Positions 35,601 through 46,500 of a DNA stretch of 64,000 bases are shown in pieces. The notes beneath the pieces were generated by a model. That model did not search any database, was not told where the DNA came from, and worked only from the letters and a program-made list of their open reading frames with translations. Within the stretch, counting starts at the first letter, position 1; every line of letters begins with the position of its first letter. Source of the stretch: Melampsora larici-populina 98AG31 (Eukaryota > Basidiomycota > Pucciniomycetes > Pucciniales > Melampsoraceae); NCBI RefSeq assembly GCF_000204055.1, contig NW_006768769.1:1105794-1169793 (forward strand), in the 5' to 3' direction. The position numbers and the translations under genes were made by a program.

Positions 35601-36394
35601 CTGTCCGCATAGGCAGCAGCGCCTACCACTACCTACTCTTCAAACGGTCAAAGGCTATATGATTGAAGACGAGTTTTGGAATATTGGCAACCTCACCCAC
35701 CCAAACGAGCCTTGGGTGAATGACAGACTTACTCGAATTGGCATCGAAGCCTTCTTGACAGAAAGGAGTTGTCAAGAAGAACTGCGTCGAGTCGCTCACG
35801 AGATTTGCGCCATGATGCGCTCCGCTGTACAGAGCTACAATCACCTTAGAGCTCTAAGTATTATGACAACTCGGTGTAAGTTGATATGTGATTTTCTTTT
35901 GATTTTACATATTTGAAAATTTGATTACATGTCTTTTAGGTTGGGATCCCCTCTGTCCAAATCGAAGTCAACCAATCAAGCTAGTGCATCAAAGCAACTT
36001 GGTATCCCGGAAATTACATGATGAAAGCATGACCGTGTTGAAGGTCCTACACAAAAATCTTCTCCAGAAAGAATGTCGGACTTGGATGGTTTGGCAATCT
36101 CACATTCCCACTCTTCTACTCAAAACACAGCAATATTCTGATACTACCACAGAATCTGATCACACATTACTAAAATCGTGGCAGGAAATCCTTTTGAATT
36201 CTGTAGAAGTCTGGGAGGGTATGGTCAAAGGACCTATGTTCACTGCTGAAGCATTGGATCAGGACGAAATATTAGAACAGCAGTTTTTTATTGGTGATGG
36301 TGCAGCTGATGAGACTCCAGACAACGATGATGATGGATATGAAGAGGATGAGGTTGGCGGGAATGATGAAAGAGATGATATAGGACAGTATTGA
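32660..36394 (+). CDS. KDZ-family transposase with CxC1-like N-terminus (11 exons)
   Basis: Exons 32660-33188, 33295-33530, 33588-33959, 34030-34175, 34268-34391, 34456-34726, 34803-35034, 35100-35266, 35333-35440, 35495-35875 and 35940-36394 join in phase to 916 residues with no stop. The N-terminus is charged and Pro-rich. CSCK and KIKFCDCPD form a cysteine cluster of the kind associated with KDZ transposases. Core blocks follow: FIICFDGNFQQWRH (first Asp), DESGLLGMACRHDHCLSF, RVGILYDIGCNLEKGI (second Asp), GRSDGEGLEQIWRRLSPL (the Glu-bearing GEG..W signature). These are the RNase-H-like catalytic landmarks of KDZ transposases, which cut and paste DNA between long inverted repeats. The C-terminus is acidic. 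No lesion was seen, so it could be active. Confidence 0.92.
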
Positions 36395-38005
36395 GCACTG
36401 GCTTGTTGTGTGTGATCGATTACTCTATTGTTGTAACACATTGTTCATTATATGTGAATCAATAAGATCACAGTTGCAATTTTTTGTACTCTTGGTTTTG
36501 GAATACTCGGTGATTAATACCATCCATACCTATATTTAAATTTTTTTTTTCTGCAATTTTACACAAATGTTCTATTCTTTTGAATTCTCTGAAACTGTGG
36601 TTGATGATGACTTGAGTGGAGTCATGCAGTGGAGAGAATATCATCAGGTACAATTTCTCACCGGTGCAATTTCTTGATTACATGATCATCCTGTGATCAA
36701 CTTCTCCTAATCTCCTGATCATCATATTGACATGAGAAATATCTATAATCTGTATTAGCTCATCTGTGTTTAACTTCGCTCACTTTAATTATAAACGTTT
36801 ATGTTTTATTTCGAGTGCCAAAAGTTATAACCTTTTAATTTTGAACAATCAACAATAGAAAAGTATTACAATACTTTTCAAACAATTATAAGTGATGATG
36901 TTGACGGATGAGGAAAGTTATTGCTTTTTGTTCTTGAACAATTTGACTATGTTCAACTTTAGTCACTTGATTACTTTGATCTTGAGAGCCAAAACTCATG
37001 ACTTTTGGCTCTCTGACAATCAACAACTCCCAAAAAACCACGTATTCACAATTTTAGGATGTGTGGAAGTACTTCACTTCGATGATGGATGAGGAAGTCT
37101 TTGCTTCTCCATTCTCGAACAATTGATTCCAGATTTTATCATGTTTTGCTGTTCAGGATTTGATGATCATTGAAACTGGTTTATAATTTCGCACTTTATT
37201 AGATATCTTCAATCTATTCAATCTTAATCTATCTTTCATTCACACTACTAGTACCATTGGTGTCCCAACCAAGTTATCCAAAATATTGCATTAGTCTGGT
37301 AAATTTATAACCTTTAACTCTCTATCTTATGAATAAAACTAACTCATCTTCTTTTGATTGATATGTTTCTTTTCAGTCGAGATCAAACAACCAATCTTCT
37401 TCGGTTTATATCTTATTTGTACTGTTAGCATTCATCAATGGATATATAAACCAAAAGTATTAAACAAATATTCATTATGACACCGGTGCATTATGTCCAA
37501 AACCTTTGCTTTTCGGGAATCGAGTCAAGATAGAAATAAGCAGCCACGTAATTGACTTCAATAAGCTCATAAGTCTCAAACTCCGATGAAGTTTTCAGGT
37601 TTTCAACACACACACACAAACAATATCATGAGTATGATTGACAATTCCCAATTGTACTCATGATTGAGAAATATCAAACAAGTTCAACCACGAATTTGGT
37701 GCTTACCAATTGTGTCCTTTCAAAGCTTTCAAACAAACCTATTCTCAACTTGTCATGAGTTTGAATTGATCACTGCAAACCAGCGAGCAAACTTTCAATC
37801 TAGCACAGTTAAAATGTCAACATTCGTACAACACCCATAATATCAGGCGCACATCACATGAGTGTTAATGGTTGGAAAAGTACAAGGATACTCAGTTCAC
37901 TTGCACCCTTGAAGGGTGCATTTGCAACTTTGAACAGGCATAAAATATGACTAGTCACCACTTCTTGTAGAAATAAGCAATTTTTTTAGACATGACTTAT
38001 ACCTT

Positions 38006-38083
38006 ATAATTATCATTGATGATAATTCACGAGTTATGACTCTCATAATTATCATTGATGATAATTCACGAGTTATGACTCTC
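38006..38083. repeat. 39-bp tandem repeat, 2 copies
   Basis: The unit contains ATAATTATCATTGATGATAA followed by TTCACGAGTTATGACTCTC. The copies are identical apart from the end of the second. ATTATCATTGATGATAAT is itself a palindrome. Confidence 0.85.
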
Positions 38084-38532
38084 AAAAAACTGATTACGCA
38101 CTGGTAAAGTTTGTATTATTAGATGTTGTATCATTAGATGAAGTGGTTTGTGGAATCCAGACATAACTTCAGACAGTAATGCAACTTGGATTCTTATTTG
38201 AGTTGATTACAAGATAAAAATTTGAAAACAATCTTGGAAGGTGTTGGTGAACAACCAAATCTTACAATTGCTGATTCTAACTGGTGAATTTGCAGCCTAC
38301 ACTATTTTTTTCAATGATTTTTTTCAACCAGTAGATGACTTACAAATCGACGGAAACATTACATAATTCATTCAAATCACAAGTGTCACAATTTGATCAG
38401 TGAGAACTTCTCAACAAGCAGACATGAAATTCAAAGTGAAAGTTTACGATGACATATTTGATAAAACACAAACAACACAAACAAATCAATAAAAGGAATG
38501 TTACCATAGCCATAGGAACAGGTACATCGCGT

Positions 38533-38613
38533 ACCATGAGAAAAGATAGCCAAGTCCTAACCATGAGAAAAGATAGCCAAGTCCTAACCATGAGAAAAGA
38601 TAGCCAAGTCCTA
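38533..38613. repeat. 27-bp tandem repeat, 3 copies
   Basis: Three near-identical units of ACCATGAGAAAAGATAGCCA AGTCCTA, just downstream of the stop of the second KDZ gene. Confidence 0.9.
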
Positions 38614-38641
38614 TTCAGCTACACATAATCATTAAACCTGA

Positions 38642-40573
38642 TTAAATTCCAACTTCTTCACCTCCACCATCACTATCTTCGTCAGCACTTCCTCGAGCTT
38701 TTTCACCTCCACTATCCTCATCATCACCATTTCCTCTTGAAGATTCATCAATCTCATCATCAACAGGCCTACCATCTTCAGTCTCCCTGCACGCATCCTT
38801 ATCCTTATGAATCAATTGAAATTGAAAAAGATTGGCGTCAATATCGTGCTGCCAACGCCTTCGACCAGCCGCATTCATCTCGACAAAGCCTTTAGCTAAG
38901 TCCTCCGCTGTCAGAGTGGAGCCGGGAAGCTGTACTATGCGTACAGGTTTGTCTTTTCTTGAGGCCAAAGACTTGTCGATATTAGGACCGCGGGGCAAGC
39001 CTCTCGGCTTCTCGCCAATGGTAGCAGCTGAAATGAGATTCAAAGCCAAGAGTGGAATGAATAAGATGGGGAAAACAAGGAGGAGCGAGAATCAAACTCC
39101 TTACTTAATAATCTAACCAACTCCTGTCCAAGAGCGACCTTTTCACAATCAGATTTATTCTTTCGAGGTTGCGACTTGATGACATGAGAGCCGGTGGCTT
39201 GCGATACAGCCTGGATAAGCGATGTTCCTTGAGATACTGCACCAAAGATTGTAGGGAAATTGGCCTTTTGTGTGACCCATTTTGTCATGACAGGGAGAGT
39301 CGTGGTAACTTTGCACCATGTCAAAGTACCAGGTTGGAGAGGAGGAACTGAGCTCGATGCGACTAGCCAAAAGTCAAATTCGTGGCGGTGAGAATCTGCA
39401 ATAAGCTGGTGAACAAAAGAGACATAAGGGGCCTTTGTTTAGTTTTGTAACAATCTTAACAAGGAGTATAACGAATATGGAAAATAATACTTACATCACG
39501 CTGGTACTTTTGAATGCATCGTAGAGATCGCCGAGTGAACGTCGCATCCGTCATTCCTGGAATAGACACACCAAATCTGGCGACAACCTTATCGTGGTTA
39601 ACTAATTCGTCGTAGATCGGTCGGTAGCGGGCTTCTTCCTCTTCGGTTCGCTGAGTCACTTCAGGGACAAGTACCTCGGTATCACCTTGCGCTTGGTCAT
39701 CGTCATCATCCTCAACATGGTCTGCAGCAAGATCGGGTACCCCAGCCAATGCAAGAAGCATGGAATGCTCGAAAATTGCTTTTTGATCAGCATTGAGCTC
39801 AGACCAGTTGTCACCAGTGGCTCGATTATAGCTACCCAGCTTCTCTGTAATATCGTCGTCATCAGGGTGAGGCACTGCATGTCAAACAAGACAGTTGTTA
39901 GTTTCTATGAAATGTAATACACAAAAGTAGACAAAACAACTTACTGGGATCGGTATGTGATTGTTTGCCAAATATTCGGAAGTAAAGGTATGCACTCTGA
40001 CCTTGCTTTTTGGGAGCAGCAACTCTAAAAAACAGTCCAAAAGTGAAATGAGGAGTGTGAATCAGGTAGAATGGGCAAAGTGACTTACTGTTTGTTTACT
40101 GTGCGTAAGCTACATCTTAATGCCAACGCCATCATCATCTTCAAGTGCTCGTACTTACGGATCAATGCCTTAATTTCCTCTTTACCGTCTTTTGAAGCGC
40201 GACCTTTGAACTTGAGGGAAAGTCTTTCCTTACAACGTGAGGGAGTCCATCTTTTCATCATCTCCTCGGTATTGTAGTTTTCAACGGTTGGAAGCTCGTT
40301 GGTGTCGTCAGATGAGATGTCAAGCAAGGAAGAGTGTGGTTGGGTTGAGTTGGAAATGGATTGGGTGATGACAGGAGAGGGATCTTGAGCTCTGGTGTTG
40401 TTGGTATCTTCGGCAGAGTCATCGAGATCAGAGTCGTCAGAATTGTGGCGGACACGCTTGCGCAATCGGACAGCTCGGGGTTTTTTCTTCTGACTGGCGG
40501 CTGGGGCTGATTTAGGTTGGAGACTAGAGTTGGGTGCCGCATTGACGGCTTTCTGGGATCGAGTGGACCGCAT
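38642..40573 (-). CDS. KDZ-borne accessory protein, function unknown (5 exons)
   Basis: Exons 40089-40573, 39945-40024, 39495-39874, 39105-39432 and 38642-39027 (minus strand) join in phase to 552 residues. The N-terminus is basic and Ser-rich (nuclear-type KKKPRAVRLRKRVRH). Then come an RxxxRCKERLSLKFKGR block, a Tyr-rich FRIFGKQ segment, an acidic stretch, IPGMTDATFTRRSLRCIQ, a middle domain with LTWCKVTTTLPVMTKWVTQK, and a strongly acidic Asp/Glu/Gly tail. I recognise no enzyme motif. Its place within the TIRs, convergent with the transposase, and its intact frame suggest it is a maintained element gene, perhaps DNA-binding or a regulator. This is inference. Confidence 0.75.
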
Positions 40574-40653
40574 GGTATTGGTGAGAATATAGGGATGATA
40601 TTTGGAATGGGAGGAGTAGTCGGTATGGGGAGATGGGGATCAAGAGGAAGCAA

Positions 40654-41600
40654 GAGGAAAGAATTGTTAAATTTAATTTGAATAGGAAAGAATTGTTAAA
40701 TTTAATTTGAATAACGACTTAGTTAAGTTTGCTTGAATAATGAGTAATTTGATACATAGCACAGGCAGGGTCAATAATGAGGTGGGTGAAGTGTGTCAGG
40801 GCCATTCGAGGCCACGTGCTGGTTGACCGAGGTATGGGTTTTCCGGCTGCCTGACATAACAGGCAAGACCTTCTGACCTATACCATTGGTTGTAGGTTGT
40901 ATGTAGGTTTCCTGGGAAAACCTACGGTGATGATACACCCAAACAAGTGTGGCTAGTACCGGTTTTTGTCCATACAGTCTTCCTTGCCCTATTCAAACAA
41001 AATTAACTCTTACTTTGTATGTATACAGTCCTTGCTCTCAACATCTGATTTAATTGAGTCATTTGTTCATTTTAAGCTTTCGAATCGATCCATTCTGGAA
41101 TGATAAGGGGTGTCTCGATGAATTTGAAAACAAAATTTATGAAGACCCTCTAAGGGATGTGTAGGCCAAACTAAAAACAAGTTTTATAAAGGTTTTCTAA
41201 TCTCACGGAAAAAGTAACGCCAAAGACAATGAGTGATGATAGAGTACCACATAGAATAGTAAGACAATATCATCTTATAAGTTCACATGTGAGACACTAT
41301 TGTAGGTGCAAGATGTGATTTGTGACGTACAAGATTATTTCTAATGCAGAGACTTGGTAGCCTTTTGTACTTACAGGAGTGACCAATGAGAGCAAAGTTG
41401 ATTCTAATATACCGATTTGGCAGACTTGTATAGGGCGGGAGTGAGTGGTCAATTGGAGCGAAGCAATAAACAGGACCTCTCGGAAGATGAATCACACAAT
41501 ATGAGTATCCTTTAGGAGAAGCATGTGAGCGACTACATATCAGTGATCAGGATTGAAGCAATGTGACAACCTCCTCTTCATGCCGATTTGGTCGTATATC
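40654..41600. other. KDZ non-coding region upstream of the accessory gene
   Basis: Contains the promoter side of the minus-strand gene and a direct duplication of a GAAAGAATTGTTAAATTTAA block at about 40655-40710. No other gene was seen. Confidence 0.55.
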
Positions 41601-41615
41601 TGGTGTGAGATGTCT

Positions 41616-41964
41616 GCTACAGACATGTCTGAATTACAGGCGAGGATAGACAGAGTGTAGACATGTTTGATCTTTAGATCGCAGACATGTCTGTTGTGCA
41701 GCGCGCAGACACGTCTGATGAGTGAAGTGTGCAGACATGTCTGATCTCTAGATTGCAGACATGTCTGATCTCTAGATGGCAGACATGTCTGATCTCTGGG
41801 TCGCAGACATGTCTGTTGTGCAGCTTGCAGACACGTCTGACGGGCGAAGTGTGCAGACATGTCTGATTTACATACACAGACATGTCTGATTTACATACAC
41901 AGACATGTCTGACTTACATATAGGTGCAGACATGTCTGATGGATGCAGACATGTCTGCTACCTT
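41616..41964. repeat. Right subterminal AGACATGTCTG palindrome array (~14 copies, ~24-bp period)
   Basis: CAGACATGTCTG recurs about every 24 bases between 41690 and 41950 with a few CAGACACGTCTG and TAGACATGTTTG variants. Spacers fall into families (ATCTCTAGATTG, ATTTACATACA), showing expansion by unit duplication. The array extends about 350 bases, much longer than at the left end. Confidence 0.9.
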
Positions 41965-42203
41965 GCAATTTTTGACTTCATTTGATTGAAAATTCAAAAA
42001 ATTTCTCAGGTTGGTTTTGTGATGATCAAAGGGATCTGAAAAGCATAAAACCCCTTCTCCTTGAGAGAAATGTTGAAAAAAGGTGTAATAGGGGGAGGTC
42101 TGATCCGTCTGTTATGTCTGCATGCGCAATAACGGAGGTCCTCCGGCTTCAAGGTCCGTCTATATGTAGGGAGTATGTCGGGGCCGTCGGGTAGCCACAG
42201 GTG
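41878..42203 (-). repeat. KDZ right terminal inverted repeat
   Basis: Inverse of 31745-32070, ending in CCGTCGGGTAGCCACAGGTG against the ATGGGGGT duplication. Confidence 0.8.
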
Positions 42204-42211
42204 ATGGGGGT

Positions 42212-42759
42212 TCATCTTCAATTTCCTCGATCATCGTTTCCTTCGCCGACGACCCCAGCGACACGACCTTTGAGGTAATACTCGCCAGTCGCGCCTATTG
42301 ATCCGAAATATCTTGATGAGCATACGGGGATGTATCTATGACGCAGGAGATGGCGACACTGTCTGGCGCGAGTTTATTCAGGAACAGGTCAGGCATTTCT
42401 TGCTATTATCACGTCTATGACCTGGTATTAATGATATCGTGCATAACCTCTCAGGCAGACGAGCTTCGCATCAACATCGACGAACTTGGAAGCTCGCCTG
42501 AATTCTCTGTCTGATGGCAGTTGGTCTCACCTAGGCAAACATGGTACGTGATACAACATTACCAAAAACTATGGCCATTTGTCAATACTGATTCGACAAT
42601 GCCAGCTTCTCTCCTGGAGGAAACTTTCTATCTTGTGGAATGAATGCATTATTTTGAGTAACGTGCCCTATCCCAAACTGCAGTTTGGACTGTAGTTAAA
42701 TTCCGTCGTGATCAAAACCTTTTGGACGCGCAGCGTTTGGAACACATGTAGACAAACGT
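42212..42759 (+). pseudogene. Continuation of the interrupted outer-element gene and right interior
   Basis: With KDZ and one ATGGGGGT removed, the frame from 31513 continues here. An exon-like stretch (about 42310-42385) encodes IRGCIYDAGDGDTVWREFIQ, followed after a GTCAGG...CTCTCAG intron by ADELRINIDELGSSPEFSV and a stop near 42513. The rest up to 42759 has no feature. Exon joins are tentative. Confidence 0.3.
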
Positions 42760-43053
42760 GGCCCCGGTGATTGCGCCAAGTGAATTTGAGCTCATGCTGT
42801 TCTCAGTTTTAGGGCCGATGAGCCATGTAGAGTGCCAAATGATAGACAGCAGGGGTGCGCCCAATTTTTATTATACGCTCACCGCGCGTTGATAATGAAA
42901 CAGAGAGTGCAGGTGCGACAGGAGATTTTGGGCAAAAGCCCTCCCTGATCTCACGCTTGAATATTGGGATTAGGCGTAAGTCCCTCGCTGGCGCTCGGAG
43001 GTACGTGGTACCTGTACCGACGGGGCCACGCGAGTTGGACTTAGTTAAGTTTG
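42760..43053 (-). repeat. Right terminal inverted repeat of the outer element (294 bp)
   Basis: Inverse of 24818-25111 with one substitution by eye. It ends in GGACTTAGTTAAGTTTG, followed directly by CGCCAAGCA. Confidence 0.85.
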
Positions 43054-43062
43054 CGCCAAGCA

Positions 43063-43541
43063 AAGGAATATAAGCGTAGATGGCTGTTGGAAGAGGGTGC
43101 GATTCCCGTGCGATGTTCGAATGTGATGGTTGAAAATGCTGAGGGCGTCCTCGACTTGGTCCCACACCCCTTGCATTTTCAAGGCAGAACCCTGGACCGT
43201 GTCCGAATCGACTATGAGCGAATCACGGTACCGGGTCAGACTAGGATGTGCTCAAGTCAATCGACGTCATTGCAATCGAAGAAATCGTTATAGAACATTG
43301 TACCACATGACCAAGTCATCTGGTTCTACTTCCTCATCAATATCAAATCAAATCGATCAAACAAATTCAACCAAGCTCTTACTCAAACATATCATTGGTT
43401 GATTTCAGTTCAAAATCAAAGAATATCTTTACCCAAACCCAAGGTTACTCATTGAGTTCACTTGGCTCTGGAAGTCGAAACAATCAATATATATATTTCT
43501 CACTCGTACTGTGATTAGAAATCCAGATACTGAAGAACCAA
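43063..43541. promoter_or_regulatory. Upstream region of the MCC alpha gene, abutting the transposon
   Basis: Only 479 bases lie between the transposon's target duplication and the proposed ATG. The first about 230 bases are GC-richer and may be an older repeat that the transposon entered. The remainder is AT-rich and is the likely promoter. The insertion may have displaced upstream control sequences. Confidence 0.45.
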
Positions 43542-46500
43542 ATGATTTTATCATCTTTAAAAGGGACCAGAAAATCATCTTTCCCCTCAAACAATCTCAT
43601 CAGCCATGGTCCGATCTATGCTTCGACTCGAATTCGGGTCAGGTTTATGCAAACTGGAGGTCAAAGTGCTCACTCCGATACTAGTGAGTCTGATCAGGAT
43701 CCATTCACTTATTTGACGTGGTCCTTCCTTCATTGAAACACGATGTCACATTTGTTACAAGAAGAGAATGCTTTCTAATCAGACATATTTGTAATAGTGA
43801 TATCCAACAGCACAACACGAAAAGCTCTGTTTGATAAAATTCTTATTGCCAACAGGTTAGTCAATTCCAAGATAATGAGACTAGAATAAAAGACTTAGGT
43901 ATCATATCTTTTGTTAGAGGTGAAGTAGCTTGTAGGGTGATTAAAACAGCGAGGAAGCTGGGAGTTCAAACTGTTGCTATCTATTCGGAAATCGATCGAC
44001 ATTCGCGTCATGTCAAATTAGTTAGCATAATCTTTTGCATTCAGTCAACTGTACACAAAATACTCATCGGCTTAAATTTGGTGTTATGGGAATATTAGGC
44101 CGATGAAGCTTATTTGGTCGGACCAGCTCCTTCCACTCAAAGTTACTTGAACATGGACAAAATCGTTCAGTTATGTATCAGAAGTGGTGCACAGGTAATT
44201 GGAATTCCTTGAGACTTTTCATGACTTTAAACTGATAAGTAAACTCTCATACGATTGTGGTACAGGCGGTTCATCCCGGTTGGGGATTTCTTTCAGGTCA
44301 GCAAGAATATGTTTACTTCAAAAGCAAGACAATTACTCAAAATCTTAAACGTGGTAGAGCGTGCGGAATTTGCCGAAAAATTAAAATCGGCAGGAATCAC
44401 TTTTATTGGTCCACCTAGTTCTGCTATTATAAGTATGGGCTCTAAGAGCGAATCCAAGGAGGTTAGTCGACCCTTTTTATCACAGCTTCCCCGAGGGATA
44501 TGATCTGATACACACCTTTTCAATCGAACATCACAGATCATGATCAATGCAAATGTACCATGTGTACCTGGTTATCATGGTGAAAATCAAGACCCAAACT
44601 TTTTAAAAGAAGAAGCAAGAAAGATAGGTTATCCTGTTCTGATTAAAGCAATCAAAGGTGGTGGTGGAAAAGGAATGAAAATCGTTTTCCAAGAATCGGA
44701 ATTTGAAAATCAACTTGAAAGTGCTCAAAGAGAAGGACAACAGAGTTTTGGTGATGGGACTGTGTGTTAAATTTCGTATACTCCGGTTGCATCCTCTTGG
44801 ATTACCATGTAGGTTTGAAGACAGCTGATAAAAAATTTTCTTAGGTTCTTCTAGAGAAATATCTGCTTAATCCTCGACATGTAGAAGTACAGGTGTGAGT
44901 CATCAACGTTAATGAACGATGAAACGCTTGCTAATGTGTTACGTTGATAGTTTTGGAGATCAACATGGCAATTATGTACATTTGTATGAACGTGATTGTT
45001 CAGTTCAACGTAGACACCAAAAGATCATTGAAGAAGCACCAGCACCTGGTTTATCATCTGAATTAAGGGCAGAGCTAGGTGCAAAAGCAGTGGCAGCTGC
45101 TAAAGCTGTTGGATATGTTGGAGCTGGAACAGTTGAAGTGAGTATAATCTTGTTTCTTTTTTTGTACAACTCGGACTTCACGGCTGAATCGGATGTTTTG
45201 TTCAGTTCATACTGGATTCTGATGGAAAATTTTATTATATGGAGATGAATACAAGGTATTTCATTTTTCCTCACTGTGGTTATCAAGGGTTGCAAAGACT
45301 GACATGATTCATGTACAAAAAAGGTTACAAGTCGAAGTACGTTTCTTAATCATACGTACTTAATTGGCTTTTTATTGACTTTTCCACTACTGAATCTACT
45401 CAGCACCCGATCACTGAAATGATTACAGGACAAGATTTAGTTCAATGGCAACTTGAAATTGCATCTGGAAATAAGATTCCATTAAAGCAAAATGAAATTC
45501 CTTGTAATGGACATGCATTTGAAGCTAGGATTTATGCTGAAAACCCTCGTAGGTTAGTAATTTTTTCTTATCAAAAGTTGTACAGTCAAAAGTCTATAAC
45601 ACTTGAACTATGTAGGAATTTCTTGCCAGATGTTGGGAAACTCTTGCATCTTTCGACGCCGCAAGAGAACGAGTCTGTGAGGGTAGAAACGGGTGTAGAT
45701 GTAGGCGATGAGATTAGTGGTCAGTTGATTTCCTCAGTATGCCAGGAAGTCTTAGATTTATCAATGTACCCCACGCTCACAACTTTCTGTCTTTACTTTT
45801 TTCAGTTTACTATGACCCGATGATTGCAAAATTAGTCGTCCATTCACCAAAAGATCGTACAACAGCACTTCGTTTATTAAATGAAAAATTACACCAGTAT
45901 GAAATCGTAGGACCTTCAACAAACATTGAGTTTTTAAAAAACCTAAGTTTTCATCCAGCTTTTATGAAAGGAGAAGTCGAAACTGGATTTATTGAAAAAT
46001 ACAAAACAGATTTATTTCCAGAATTACCAACATCAGTTTCCAAAACTGATCTAATCAAGACTGGAGTTTTTTTAGCTTCTAATGAAATTGAAAGAAAACG
46101 ATCTTCATCTGGTTCTCCTTGGGATAGTTTGTATGGTTGGAGAATGTGTGGTGGTGGATCTCGACAAACTTATGAATTCTCCATTGTTCCTGAAGATACA
46201 TCTACAACTTCTTCTGCGAAACCTACAAGAGTAGAAGTAGAGATTCGGTCTGGACAACCTGGGTTTTCTGTCACTATCAATGATGGACCTCATGAAGGAG
46301 AAAAAACCGTAGCTCAAGCTACACTTTTCCCTTCATCTGAATCACATCCGAATGCAAGAAGATTCGAAACAACCATTGAAGATAAAGTCACCAGCTCAAC
46401 TCATGTTTCACAACCTAGTCTTGGTGTATCCAACTTTTCAATCAAACATCATTTATTTTCAAATGAAGGTGTTACTCAATTGATTTCTCCTTGGCCTAAA

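Larger units (their letters stand above)
36395..38641. other. KDZ interior, non-coding, with tandem repeats
   Basis: About 2.2 kb between the convergent 3' ends of the two KDZ genes. It is AT-rich and contains a 39-base x2 tandem repeat (38006-38083) and a 27-base x3 repeat (38533-38613). No other gene is supportable. Confidence 0.6.
31745..42203. mobile_element. Complete KDZ transposon, 10,459 bp
   Basis: Ends are CACCTGTGGCTACCCGACGG at 31745 and its inverse ending at 42203. ATGGGGGT lies immediately outside both (31737-31744 and 42204-42211), an exact 8-base duplication, the size known for Zisupton/KDZ elements. The inverted repeats run about 325 bases with few mismatches by eye. Cargo: a plus-strand KDZ transposase (32660-36394) and a convergent second gene (38642-40573, minus). 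AGACATGTCTG palindromes stand inside each end, few on the left and about 14 on the right. Open genes, near-identical repeats and an exact duplication point to recent insertion. Confidence 0.93.
24818..43053. mobile_element. 18.2-kb TIR transposon carrying a RecQ-like helicase and a DUF6589-type protein (with a nested KDZ element)
   Basis: The ends are 294-base inverted repeats beginning CAAACTTAACTAAGTCC (24818-25111 and 42760-43053), identical by eye except one position (GCGCTATC against GCGCAATC). CGCCAAGCA flanks both sides directly (24809-24817 and 43054-43062), a 9-base duplication that defines a complete insertion. Subtracting the nested KDZ unit (10,459 bases plus one 8-base duplication) leaves about 7.8 kb. 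Contents in order: left TIR, helicase (+), DUF6589-type gene (-), a short divergent plus-strand gene interrupted by KDZ, right TIR. The interior is clearly richer in GC than host DNA. A 9-base duplication is shared with Mutator-like elements, but no such transposase was recognised. The DUF6589-type protein is the candidate transposase (inference). Confidence 0.85.

Noticed and set aside
41616..41964. CRISPR-like regular repeats
   Set aside because: The repeated core is an 11-base palindrome with spacers that are themselves repeated, inside a eukaryotic transposon. There are no cas genes.
24818..43053. Helitron or Starship-type element
   Set aside because: The ends are inverted repeats with a direct 9-base duplication. 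The helicase is RecQ-like, not Rep-Pif1, and no tyrosine recombinase with the Starship captain pattern was seen.
43063..43300. Possible tRNA near the right transposon flank (GTTCGAATG)
   Set aside because: No B-box consensus, no acceptor-stem pairing and no anticodon arm could be built.
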